DNA of 64,000 nt from CAIWHR01 sp963734055. GTDB taxonomy: Bacteria; Pseudomonadota; Gammaproteobacteria; Burkholderiales; Casimicrobiaceae. Shown piece by piece: positions 16,274-23,800 of this stretch. Both the position numbers and the translations under genes were made by a program. Every line of letters starts with the position of its first letter. Position 1 is the first letter of the stretch. The stretch lies in the NCBI GenBank assembly GCA_963734055.1, contig CAVTFQ010000002.1, forward strand, positions 620,001 through 684,000, in the 5' to 3' direction. A model generated the notes under the pieces. It ran no database searches. It was not told the DNA's origin and saw nothing but the letters and a program-made list of their open reading frames with translations.

Positions 16274-16798
16274 CTAGCTTTTGACTTCGAGCAGCTCGAC
16301 GTCGAAGATCAGCGTCGAGTTCGGCGGAATCACGCCGCCGGCGCCCCGTTCGCCGTAAGCCATCTGCGGAGGGATGACGAGCGTGCGCACGCCGCCTACC
16401 TTCATCCCTGCGACGCCCTGGTCCCAGCCCTTGATCACCTTGCCCGCGCCGAGAATGAAGCCGAAAGGCACCTTGCGGTCGAGCGAGCTGTCGAACTTCG
16501 CGCCGTGGCCGTCCGGCGCGGCCGGGTCATAGAGCCACCCGGTGTAGTGCACGATGACCGCCTTGCCGGCGACGGCTTCTGCACCATCTCCCTGTTTTAC
16601 ATCTATCTTCTTGAGCTCAGTCACTTGGGCACCGATCTTGCTTGACATGGGGGGAGGCGAGGCTTGCGCCCCTGCCGACGAAGGCTGCTGGGCCGACGAG
16701 GTGCCGACCGCGACAACGAGACCGGCGATGACGACAGCGCTCGCCCGCGCGATGCGCGGCGACACTGCGTCAGGCGCCCGGGAACACAAGAACGACAT
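16274..16798 (-). CDS. Exported FKBP-type peptidyl-prolyl isomerase
   Basis: The 174-residue precursor starts at ATG 16798, preceded by GAGGAG. Earlier in-frame ATGs would add an unlikely N-terminus. A signal peptide runs to about residue 36 (GTSSAQ). A Ser/Pro-rich linker follows, then one FKBP domain (about 62-174) with the landmarks VIVHYTGWL, KFDSSLDR, PFGFILGAGKVIKGWDQGV, IPPQMAYGERG and the final LIFDVELLEV. It should act in the periplasm or at the outer membrane in protein folding. A TACAAT box at 16893-16898 (minus) is a possible -10. pepN follows 45 bases downstream. Confidence 0.9.
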   Translation of the reverse strand: MSFLCSRAPDAVSPRIARASAVVIAGLVVAVGTSSAQQPSSAGAQASPPPMSSKIGAQVTELKKIDVKQGDGAEAVAGKAVIVHYTGWLYDPAAPDGHGAKFDSSLDRKVPFGFILGAGKVIKGWDQGVAGMKVGGVRTLVIPPQMAYGERGAGGVIPPNSTLIFDVELLEVKS

Positions 16799-16916
16799 GG
16801 TGCATCTCCTCAAGACCGACATTGGATCGATGTGCGTGGCCGCGCGATCGAAGTTGCGGGACGTTGCGCGCGCGCAAACAGCAAACGCGCCGATTGTAGC
16901 CGACACGACTCTGTTT

Positions 16917-16945
16917 TTGCGCCGCTCGGGGAATTGGGCTATAAA
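16917..16945 (+). promoter_or_regulatory. Candidate sigma70 promoter for the PilZ-like gene
   Basis: TTGCGC (16917-16922) and TATAAA (16940-16945) are separated by exactly 17 bases and lie about 97 bases before the ATG at 17042. The 16799-17041 gap is a divergent promoter region; I see no further gene in it. Confidence 0.55.
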
Positions 16946-17041
16946 TGAACACTCCGTGCGGAGTTCGTCGATCGGCATCGCGGCGCCGTTGCCGCGGCCT
17001 TGCGGTCATCGTGTTGCGCGATCCGCACAGCGCATAGAACC

Positions 17042-18742
17042 ATGTTCGGATTCCTGACCCAGCAGGCACGGGATCATCCCGATCCCTTACTGACGCCGAA
17101 GACGGCGTCCGGCTGGCTGCGCCAGTTGCCCACGCTCGACGTGATCGGGCGGCAGCAGCACGTCATGCGCGCCTTCGACGGAATGCGCCAGGCGCGCAAG
17201 GGCGTCGACCTGAACCGCGTCGCCGCGCTCGAGTTCCTCGATTCCGCGCTGGGCGCGGACCGCCGGCAGCTGATCAAGCAGTACGTCGAGAACGTCGACA
17301 CCTCGGCCAAGCTCGCGGAGCGCCTGTGGCAGGCGCTGCAGGAGATGACGCAGGGGTTCATCGTCTCCTACCAGAGCGCGCTCGAGGAAGCGCTGGCGCA
17401 GCCCGACAACCCGCGGTGGAAACCGGCGATTCCGCGGCTGTTCTCGCGGCTCGTCCATTATTACGGGACCGATGCCAAGCTGCGCGTATTCCGCTACGAG
17501 CGCTGGATCCCGGGCAAGTGGATGGATCTGCACAAGCTCTACATGCGCGCGTCGGAGCTCGGCGTCGAGCGCGTGCCGGTCGCGCTTGGCACGAGCGGCG
17601 CCAGCAACGCGACGCACTGGACGATCGAGCAGGAGTACCTGTTCGTGCTGCTCGTCCACCAGCTCAACACCGGCAATCTTTCGCCGGCCGAGCTCGACTG
17701 GGGGACCGCGCAGCTCCGCGCGTGGAGCCGCAAGCTCCAGCTCGACGCGGTGCCGCGTTCGCCGGAAGGATTCTTTGTCGACCTCGCCGGCAAGGGCGGA
17801 CTTGTCCGCCGCACCGGCAACGACTCGGGATCGATGCTCCGCTATCTCGACACGACGCCGGTCGCCGACCAGCTCGAACGCGCGATCCACGCGCTGCGCC
17901 AGGCCGAAGCGACCGACCAGGGGCCCGCGGCGCCGATCAACCAGCAGCGGGTCGCCATCCTTGAGAAGGTCCGGCCGGCGGTCTCGCCGAACCTGAACGC
18001 GGACTTGCGGCGCGACCCCCGCGTTGCCGTCGCGGTCGCCGCCAGGGTCCGCGTGGGTCTCGGGCGCATCTGCCGCGACCTGGCCGCGCGGGATGCGAAC
18101 GATTCGGCCAATGACTCGAGCGCCGGCGCCGAGCAGATCGAGGTCTATGCCGTCGACGGCCCGCGCGCGAAGCGCCCGATGGCGAGCGAGCACGATTCGC
18201 TGGCCGCGTCGATCTCGTCGTTCAGCGATCCGATGTGGCAGGTCAAGGACCGCAGCGTCGCGGGCCTGCGCATCGCCGCTTCGGGCGGGATCGGACAAAG
18301 CCTCGCGCTTGGCGCGCTGGTCGCCGTGCGCCAGTCGGACATCAGCGACTGGGTGCTCGGGGTCGTGCGGCGCCTCAACAAGGTGTCGAACGAAGAGGTC
18401 GAGGCGGGCGTCTCGATCATCGCCGAGCGGCTCGTTGCGGTCGTGCTCCACGCGAAGCGCGAGGCAAAGGAAGACCTCGGGATCATCGTCAACGGCATCG
18501 ACGTCTCGACGATGGGCGCGCGCTTCGACGGCCTCTATCTCCCGCCGCCGTCGCGCCCCGACAAGCCGCTCGCGGTGAAGACGCTGATCGTGCCGACCTC
18601 GGAGTACGTCGAAGGCCGCAACGTCATCCTGACGACCGGCCGCTCGGTGTACACCGTCGCGCTGCGCCAGCTCGTCGAGCAGCGCGCCGAGTGGAGCTGG
18701 GCGGCGATCCAGATCGTCGAGAAGAAGCCGAAGGAAGCCTGA
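17042..18742 (+). CDS. Large helical protein with degenerate C-terminal PilZ-like domain
   Basis: The 566-residue product starts at ATG 17042, with no signal peptide or transmembrane helix. Residues 1-340 are predominantly helical, and the opening (GWLRQLPTLDVIGRQQHVMRAF) resembles uncharacterised betaproteobacterial proteins. The C-terminal part, about 385-555, has a PilZ-like beta-barrel pattern: WQVKDRSVAGLRIA, then LALGALVAVRQ, then WVLGVVRRLNKVSNEEVEAGVSII. The DxSxxG half of the c-di-GMP signature is present as DRSVAG, but no clear RxxxR precedes it, so c-di-GMP binding is uncertain. It stands alone between its own promoter and the convergent tolA. Function unknown. Confidence 0.65.
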   Translation: MFGFLTQQARDHPDPLLTPKTASGWLRQLPTLDVIGRQQHVMRAFDGMRQARKGVDLNRVAALEFLDSALGADRRQLIKQYVENVDTSAKLAERLWQALQEMTQGFIVSYQSALEEALAQPDNPRWKPAIPRLFSRLVHYYGTDAKLRVFRYERWIPGKWMDLHKLYMRASELGVERVPVALGTSGASNATHWTIEQEYLFVLLVHQLNTGNLSPAELDWGTAQLRAWSRKLQLDAVPRSPEGFFVDLAGKGGLVRRTGNDSGSMLRYLDTTPVADQLERAIHALRQAEATDQGPAAPINQQRVAILEKVRPAVSPNLNADLRRDPRVAVAVAARVRVGLGRICRDLAARDANDSANDSSAGAEQIEVYAVDGPRAKRPMASEHDSLAASISSFSDPMWQVKDRSVAGLRIAASGGIGQSLALGALVAVRQSDISDWVLGVVRRLNKVSNEEVEAGVSIIAERLVAVVLHAKREAKEDLGIIVNGIDVSTMGARFDGLYLPPPSRPDKPLAVKTLIVPTSEYVEGRNVILTTGRSVYTVALRQLVEQRAEWSWAAIQIVEKKPKEA

Positions 18743-18855
18743 GCGGCGCGGCGTCGCGAGGCGTGCGGGCCGTGCGCGCGCAGCGCTCCGACCTGGCGGT
18801 GCGTGCTTGATCGTGCCGCGCCCTTGCGGCGTTCCCCTGGAGTCCGGCGCGCCCG

Positions 18856-19713
18856 TCAGTCCTGCGGGCGGAACTTGAGCGTGAGCGTCCGCTGGAACAG
18901 CTCGGGCCGGTCGGGGCGGGGCAGCGGCGAGGACTTCTGGATCGCGCGCTGCACCGCCTCGTCGTAGGCGCGAACGCCGCTCGATTTCCTGAGTACGGTG
19001 TTGATGATCTCGCCGGTCGGCAGCTGGACGACCTCGAAGATCGCCTCCGGGTTGCCGGCGAGGTCGGGCGGCAGCGTGACGTTGCCCTTCACTTTCGACT
19101 GGATGCGGCGGATGTAGTCCGCCTCCGCGCGCGACAGCGCGGCCGCCTCCGCGGCGTTCGCCTTCTGCTGGACGTCGCGCGCCGCCCTCTCGCGCTCCGC
19201 CTGCGCCTTGAGTTCCGCCGCCGCCCGGGCCTGGCGGTCGCGCGCTTCGGCGAGCTTCTTCTGCTCTTCCTGCTTCTTCTGCTCGGCTTCCGCTTCCTTC
19301 CTCTCGCGCTCCTTGCGCTCGCGCTCGGCGGTCTCTTTCGCCTTGCGCTCTTCCTCGGCCTTGGCTTTGCGCGCGATCTCCGCGGCGCGCTCGTCGGGCT
19401 GCTCCGCCTTGGGGGCCGCTTTCGGGGGCGGCGGCGCGGGCTCCGGCTTCGGGGCCGGTGGTGGCGGCGGTTCCGGTTCGCGGACCGGCACGGGCGGAGG
19501 CGGCGCAGGTGCGGGCGGGGCGGCGGTTGGGGCCACCGTCGTCTTCGGCGGGCCATAGAGTTCGGCCGTGACCGGCGCCGCCTGGCGGCTCTGCCAGCGG
19601 ACGGAGAAGAAGAGCACCCCGATGAACGCGAGGTTGACGGCGATCGCGAGCAGGAGCGCGGGCAAGCGGCCGGAGAGCCGTGCCGGCGCGCGGGGGCGGT
19701 CCGTCGTCGCCAT
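18856..19713 (-). CDS. tolA: Cell-envelope protein TolA
   Basis: The 285-residue protein has classic TolA architecture. There is one inner-membrane helix (about 17-38), a Pro-rich stretch (about 58-105) and a long charged coiled-coil of Ala/Glu/Lys/Arg repeats (about 107-205). A C-terminal TonB/TolA-like domain follows (about 215-285, VKGNVTLPPDLAGNPEAIFE...LKFRPQD). It bridges the inner and outer membranes in the Tol-Pal system during division. tolR lies upstream but 117 bases away, a wide gap for this operon. tolB and pal, usually next, are absent: a convergent PilZ-like gene follows instead. Confidence 0.9.
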   Translation of the reverse strand: MATTDRPRAPARLSGRLPALLLAIAVNLAFIGVLFFSVRWQSRQAAPVTAELYGPPKTTVAPTAAPPAPAPPPPVPVREPEPPPPPAPKPEPAPPPPKAAPKAEQPDERAAEIARKAKAEEERKAKETAERERKERERKEAEAEQKKQEEQKKLAEARDRQARAAAELKAQAERERAARDVQQKANAAEAAALSRAEADYIRRIQSKVKGNVTLPPDLAGNPEAIFEVVQLPTGEIINTVLRKSSGVRAYDEAVQRAIQKSSPLPRPDRPELFQRTLTLKFRPQD

Positions 19714-19830
19714 GCTCAGCGCCCGTTCACGCGAACGGAGGGCATGCGGCGCCGAAAAAGCCTCGCCGGGCGACCGCCCCGGCTTCGGTTTTCGCCTCGC
19801 TCAGGGCCATTTTGCCTGTGCAACACGGCC
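19714..19830. other. Non-coding spacer with hairpins between tolR and tolA
   Basis: These 117 bases interrupt an otherwise tight operon. On the minus strand they contain a GCCGGG/CCCGGC hairpin followed by GAGGCTTTTTC, which looks like an attenuator. A CCGTTC-ACGC-GAACGG hairpin lies near the tolA end. A 27-codon frame (starting MALSEAKTEAG) crosses the region but has no ribosome site. It could be a small inserted repeat or an attenuator lowering tolA expression. Confidence 0.45.
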
Positions 19831-20244
19831 CTAACCCGATGGCGGTCGCGCGAGCAGGCCGACCTTGCGCACGCCGTTCCGCTGGAGGAGATCGAGCACG
19901 CCCAGCACGTCCTCGTAGCGGGCGGCGCGATCGGCGGCGATGACGACCGGCTGGTCGGGCAGCTTCGCCTGCTTCGCGCGGATTCGCGCCACGAGCTCGT
20001 CGCGCGACATCGCCGTCGCGGGGCCGCCCGCCTGCTGGTCGCGGAGCGTGATGGTGCCGTCGGTGCGCAGCGTAACCTCCAGCGGCTGCGCCGGGGCGAC
20101 GAGCCGCGAGCCGACGGACGGGAGCTCGATCTCGCCGGGGTTCACGAGCGGCGCCGTGACCATGAAGATCACGAGCAGCACCAGCATCACGTCGATGTAC
20201 GGGACGACGTTGATCTGGTTCATCGACTTGCGCGTGCGCCGCAT
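19831..20244 (-). CDS. tolR: Biopolymer transport protein TolR
   Basis: The 137-residue TolR/ExbD-family subunit of the proton-driven Tol motor has a basic N-terminus, then one transmembrane helix (about 12-35). The helix contains the conserved Asp18 in the PYIDVMLVLL motif, which lies in the proton path with TolQ. The periplasmic domain (about 45-137) is of normal length and ends KVGLLARPPSG. tolQ lies 18 bases upstream. Confidence 0.95.
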   Translation of the reverse strand: MRRTRKSMNQINVVPYIDVMLVLLVIFMVTAPLVNPGEIELPSVGSRLVAPAQPLEVTLRTDGTITLRDQQAGGPATAMSRDELVARIRAKQAKLPDQPVVIAADRAARYEDVLGVLDLLQRNGVRKVGLLARPPSG

Positions 20245-20262
20245 CGGGGCCTCCGGATCTCG

Positions 20263-20925
20263 CTATCCCTGCCGCTGCAGGATGTTCGAGAATTCCTCGA
20301 TGAACGTCTCGTAGCGCACCGCCAGGCGATCGACGTCGTGCGTGTAGCGGTTGTACGCGACGACCGCCGGAATGGCGGCGAAGAGGCCGATCGCCGTCGC
20401 GATCAGCGCCTCGGCGATGCCCGGCGCCACGTTGGCGAGCGTCGCCTGGCTCACGTTGGCGAGGCCGCGGAACGCGTTCATGATCCCCCACACCGTGCCG
20501 AAGAGGCCGACGTACGGCGAGACCGAGCCTACCGTCGCGAGGCCGGCGAGGTGCTCGTCGAGCGCGTCGACCTCGCGCTGGTACGCCGCGCGCATCGCGC
20601 GGCGCGCACTGTCCAGCGTGACCGCGGCGTTGCTGCCCTGCCGCCGGTGCTTCGAGTATTCGCGGAAGCCGGCAGTGAAGATGTGCTCGAGTCCGCTGCC
20701 CGTCAGCGCCTGGCTCGCGCTCTGATACAGCGCGTTCAGGTCGCCGCCTTTCCAGAACTGGTCCTCGAACGCGTCGGTGTCGCGGAGCGTCCGCCTCAAC
20801 TGGAACAGCTTGAGAAAGATCCGCCACCACGACCACAGCGACGCGGCGAGAAGCAGCACGAGCACCGCCTGCACCACGACCGAGGCGTGCAGCACCATTG
20901 CGACGAACGAGAGATCGGGATGCAC
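20263..20925 (-). CDS. tolQ: Tol-Pal motor protein TolQ
   Basis: The 220-residue MotA/TolQ/ExbB-family channel protein has an N-terminal transmembrane helix (about 9-33, SFVAMVLHASVV...). A cytoplasmic loop follows, with a DEHLAGLATVGSVSPYVGLFGT signature leading into helix 2 (about 118-150) and helix 3 (about 160-185, ALIATAIGLFAAIPAVVAYN). GTG 20925 gives the usual N-terminus and has GGAGG about 12 nt upstream, inside the ybgC end. An internal ATG at 20898 would cut into the first helix. It begins 2 bases after the ybgC stop. Confidence 0.93.
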   Translation of the reverse strand: MHPDLSFVAMVLHASVVVQAVLVLLLAASLWSWWRIFLKLFQLRRTLRDTDAFEDQFWKGGDLNALYQSASQALTGSGLEHIFTAGFREYSKHRRQGSNAAVTLDSARRAMRAAYQREVDALDEHLAGLATVGSVSPYVGLFGTVWGIMNAFRGLANVSQATLANVAPGIAEALIATAIGLFAAIPAVVAYNRYTHDVDRLAVRYETFIEEFSNILQRQG

Positions 20926-20927
20926 GT

Positions 20928-21344
20928 TCAAAGGAGCGCCTCCATCCGTTCCTGCACCGGCGCGGGGATCCGCGCCGGACGCCATGTCGCCGGGGTGAGG
21001 CAGGCAAGGGTCACCCGCGCATCGGTCAGCGTCTTCCCCCCGCGCAGCACCGCCTGGTCGGCAACGAGCCGCGCACGGCCGAGCTCGCGCAGCGTGAGTG
21101 TGACGTCGAGCCGGTCGGAAAGTTGCGCCGGCGCCCTGAAGTCGATCTCGACGCGGTGGACGACGAACACCACGCCGTGATCGTGTTCGACCGCAGCGAG
21201 GTCGAAGCCCAGCGCCGACAGCCACTCGGTGCGCGCGCGCTCCATGTACTTGAGGTAGTTCGCGTAGTAGACGACGCCGGCGGCGTCGGTGTCCTCGTAG
21301 TAAACGCGGACGGAGAAGCGGAAGGTCTCGCGTGTCCGCGTCAT
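20928..21344 (-). CDS. ybgC: Acyl-CoA thioesterase YbgC (Tol-Pal associated)
   Basis: The 138-residue single hotdog-fold thioesterase has the 4-hydroxybenzoyl-CoA thioesterase signature VYYEDTDAAGVVYYANYLKYMERAR near residues 14-34, with the catalytic Asp in YEDTDAAG. It hydrolyses short acyl-CoA or acyl-ACP and is regularly encoded first in tol-pal operons. The ATG at 21344 overlaps the ruvB stop (ATGA), so it is translated together with ruvB and followed by tolQ. Confidence 0.92.
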   Translation of the reverse strand: MTRTRETFRFSVRVYYEDTDAAGVVYYANYLKYMERARTEWLSALGFDLAAVEHDHGVVFVVHRVEIDFRAPAQLSDRLDVTLTLRELGRARLVADQAVLRGGKTLTDARVTLACLTPATWRPARIPAPVQERMEALL

Positions 21345-22402
21345 TCCAGGGGCGAGAGCAGGTCCGGTCCCGCGCCGGGCCCCGCCGCCGGCGGCGTCAG
21401 GCCGAAGTGCCGATACGAGAGCGCCGTCGCGACGCGGCCGCGGGAGGTCCGCTGCAGGAAGCCCTGCTGGATCAGGAACGGCTCGAGCACGTCCTCGATC
21501 GTATCGCGTTCCTCGCCGATCGCCGCGGCGAGATTGTCGATGCCCACCGGGCCGCCGGCGAACTTGTCGAGCACCGTGGAGAGGAGCTTCCGGTCCATGA
21601 CGTCGAGGCCGGCGAGATCGACGTCGAGCATCGCGAGCGCGTCCGCGGCGACCGTCCGCGTGATCTCGCCGGCGGCGCGCACCTGGGCGAAGTCGCGGAC
21701 GCGGCGCAGGAGGCGGTTGACGATTCGCGGCGTCCCGCGCGAGCGCCGCGCGATCTCGATCGCGCCGGTGGGCTCGATCGTGATCTTGAGCAGCGCCGCG
21801 GAACGCGCGACGATCTGCGTCAGCTCCTCGGGCGTGTAGAACTCGAGCCGCGCCACGATTCCGAAGCGGTCGCGCAGCGGATTCGTGAGCATGCCCGCGC
21901 GGGTCGTCGCGCCGACGAGCGTGAACGGCGGCAGGTCGAGCTTGACGCTGCGCGCGGCGGGACCCTCGCCGATCATGATGTCGATCTGGAAGTCCTCGAG
22001 GGCCGGGTAGAGGATCTCCTCCACGACGGGCGAGAGCCGGTGGATCTCGTCGATGAACAGCACGTCGTGCGGTTCGAGATTGGTGAGCAGCGCGGCCAGG
22101 TCGCCGGCCCGCTCCAGCACCGGTCCCGACGTCTGCCGCAGGTTGACGCCTAGCTCGTGCGCGATGATGTGCGAGAGCGTCGTCTTGCCGAGCCCGGGCG
22201 GCCCGAAGAGAAGCACGTGGTCGAGCGACTCCTTGCGCTGGCGCGCGGCCTCGATGAAGATCGACAGCTGGCCGCGGATCTTTTCCTGGCCGACGTATTC
22301 GGCGAGCGCGCGCGGGCGCAGCGCGCGCTCGACGACCGCCTCCTCGCCGGGGGCGACCTTGCCGGCCACGAGCCGGTCGAGTTCGTCGCTCTCGATCGCC
22401 AT
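21341..22402 (-). CDS. ruvB: Holliday junction branch-migration helicase RuvB
   Basis: The 353-residue AAA+ motor drives RuvAB branch migration. Walker A GPPGLGKTT lies at 67-75, Walker B in VLFIDEIHRL, sensor 1 in VGATTRAG and the arginine-finger/sensor 2 region in RSRGTPRIVNRLLRRVRDFA. A winged-helix domain ends the protein (about 265-340). ATG 22402 gives the standard N-terminus (MAIESDELDRLV). It lies 7 bases after a DUF4442 gene that separates it from ruvA. Confidence 0.97.
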   Translation of the reverse strand: MAIESDELDRLVAGKVAPGEEAVVERALRPRALAEYVGQEKIRGQLSIFIEAARQRKESLDHVLLFGPPGLGKTTLSHIIAHELGVNLRQTSGPVLERAGDLAALLTNLEPHDVLFIDEIHRLSPVVEEILYPALEDFQIDIMIGEGPAARSVKLDLPPFTLVGATTRAGMLTNPLRDRFGIVARLEFYTPEELTQIVARSAALLKITIEPTGAIEIARRSRGTPRIVNRLLRRVRDFAQVRAAGEITRTVAADALAMLDVDLAGLDVMDRKLLSTVLDKFAGGPVGIDNLAAAIGEERDTIEDVLEPFLIQQGFLQRTSRGRVATALSYRHFGLTPPAAGPGAGPDLLSPLE

Positions 22403-22409
22403 GGCGGGA

Positions 22410-22916
22410 TTATGCGCGCGCCCGCGCAGTCGCTTCGGAGCGGCGCCGGATGGAGAGCGTCTTCTCGACCTCGGCGATGGTCGCGTCGTCACGGTCGATG
22501 ATCGTCACCCGGAACGTGGGCTCGTGCCTCGAGCCCCGGGCGGTCGCGCGACGGGCGCGCGCCACGGCGGCGGCGGCGAGGCGGAACCGCGCGTGGACGT
22601 CGCCGCGTCCGGGCCGGCGATAGCGGATCGTGGCCGCCTTGTCCCACACCACGTAATCCGGTCCCAGGTTGTAGAGCATCATCAGTGCGAAGAAAGGGTC
22701 CGTCATCGCGAACAGCGAGCCGCCGAACTGAGTGCCGAAGTAGTTGCGGTTGGCGAGGCCGAGCTTGAGCGTCACGTCGATCTCGCGATAGTCCGCGGAG
22801 ACGCGCGTCACCCTGATGCCCGCGCCGAGGAACGGCGGCCACAGGTTGATCGCGCGGCGGAACAATGCCGGCGGCACCTTGAGCTTCGGCAGAATCCCCT
22901 GCTGCGCGACCGCCAT
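22410..22916 (-). CDS. DUF4442 hotdog-fold protein, probable thioesterase
   Basis: The 168-residue protein has the DUF4442 layout: NLWPPFLGAGIRVTRVSADYREIDVTLKL, then NYFGTQFGGSLFAMTDPFFALMMLYNLG, then the strand YVVWDKAATIRYRRPGRGDV and a final FRVTIIDRDDATIAEVEKTLSIR. The fold is related to PaaI-type acyl-CoA thioesterases, but the substrate is unknown. It sits between ruvA (5-base gap) and ruvB (7-base gap), which are usually adjacent, so it is co-transcribed with them. Confidence 0.8.
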   Translation of the reverse strand: MAVAQQGILPKLKVPPALFRRAINLWPPFLGAGIRVTRVSADYREIDVTLKLGLANRNYFGTQFGGSLFAMTDPFFALMMLYNLGPDYVVWDKAATIRYRRPGRGDVHARFRLAAAAVARARRATARGSRHEPTFRVTIIDRDDATIAEVEKTLSIRRRSEATARARA

Positions 22917-22921
22917 GCGGG

Positions 22922-23503
22922 TCACGCCTTCGCGAGCAGCTTCAGCGCCTGGCGGATCGCGTCGCCGACGACGAGTCCGTCGGGCAGCTTCTTCACGACG
23001 GCCAGCGCCTCCTTGTCGGAGTAGCCGAGCGCGGCGAGCGCGTGCAGCACGTCCGACGACACGGGCGGCGGCCGGTGGACGCCGACGGCGGCCGTGACGT
23101 CGGCGCCGAGCTTGTCCTTGAGCTCGAGCAACAGGCGCTCCGCGGTCTTCTTGCCGATCCCGGGTATCTTGGTCAGGCGTCCCGTGTCCTGCATCGTGAC
23201 CGCCTGCGCGAGCTCCGCGACCGAGAGCCCCGACAGCACGGACAGCGCCGTGCGGGCTCCGACCCCGCTGATCTTGAGCAGCTGGCGAAACGCGCGACGC
23301 TCGCCGTCGCTGCCGAATCCGAACAGCAGGTGCGCGTCCTCCCGCACGACGAGGTGGGTGAACAGCACGACGCGCTCGCCCGTGGCGGGCAGGTTGTAGA
23401 ACGTGCTCATCGGCACGTCGACTTCGTAGGCGACGCCGCCGACGTCGAGGAGGATCTGCGGCGGGCTCTTCTCGATGAGGATTCCGGTAAGGCGGCCGAT
23501 CAT
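22922..23503 (-). CDS. ruvA: Holliday junction binding protein RuvA
   Basis: The 193-residue protein has the RuvA three-domain pattern: an N-terminal OB fold (MIGRLTGILIEKSPPQILLDV), two helix-hairpin-helix motifs (LLKISGVGARTALSVLSG and LTKIPGIGKKTAERLLLELKD) and a C-terminal RuvB-binding three-helix domain. The tetramer holds the four-way junction for RuvB and RuvC. ATG 23503 matches the universal MIGRL start. The sequence just upstream is the end of a palindromic repeat element, which leaves only three bases and no visible Shine-Dalgarno before the ATG. Confidence 0.97.
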   Translation of the reverse strand: MIGRLTGILIEKSPPQILLDVGGVAYEVDVPMSTFYNLPATGERVVLFTHLVVREDAHLLFGFGSDGERRAFRQLLKISGVGARTALSVLSGLSVAELAQAVTMQDTGRLTKIPGIGKKTAERLLLELKDKLGADVTAAVGVHRPPPVSSDVLHALAALGYSDKEALAVVKKLPDGLVVGDAIRQALKLLAKA

Positions 23504-23506
23504 GGT

Positions 23507-23778
23507 AGGAGCCTGTCGGACTTGCTTTCGCACATGCGACGGTGGCGAGTTGGGCGCAGTTCAAGGCATGAGCTCGAAGGCATACCGGGAGTATGCCAAG
23601 AGCGAGTAACGCGGAATTGCGCCCAACTCGCCCCGTCCCTCCGGGTTGCCGCCCAAAAGGCGCGTCTGCTTCGTTGCTTGGCTCGCAAAGGTTCTCGACA
23701 TTTGCTGCGCCCTGCGCCTCGCATCCCTCGCCTTCTGGCCCAGCAACGCATGCGTGAAAGCAAGCCCGACAGGCTCCT
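23507..23778. repeat. 272-bp MITE-like palindromic element (copy A)
   Basis: The outer arms 23507-23538 and 23747-23778 are inverted repeats of 32 bp matching at 29 positions, starting AGGAGCCTGTCGG. Inside is a second perfect inverted repeat (GCGAGTTGGGCGCA and its complement) enclosing a short hairpin GGCATAC-CGGGA-GTATGCC. A one-sided core with CCCTCCGGGTTGCCGCCCAAAAGG follows. No protein is encoded. The core and layout recur in the element at 60793-61073 in opposite orientation. It fills nearly all of the ruvA-HAD gap and abuts the ruvA start codon. Confidence 0.85.
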
Positions 23779-23800
23779 GATTATGGCACGCCGGATCGCG

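Noticed and set aside
13790..16645. A 951-codon open frame on the plus strand across pepN
   Set aside because: Antisense shadow of pepN, whose GAMEN and HExxH zinc motifs are intact on the minus strand.
19727..19840. 27-codon frame (MALSEAKTEAG...) between tolR and tolA as a gene
   Set aside because: No Shine-Dalgarno, overlaps hairpins, and the composition looks like repeat sequence.
23500..23763. Minus-strand 87-codon frame within the ruvA upstream element
   Set aside because: Spans the inverted repeats of the element and has no ribosome site; the sequence is structure, not protein-like.
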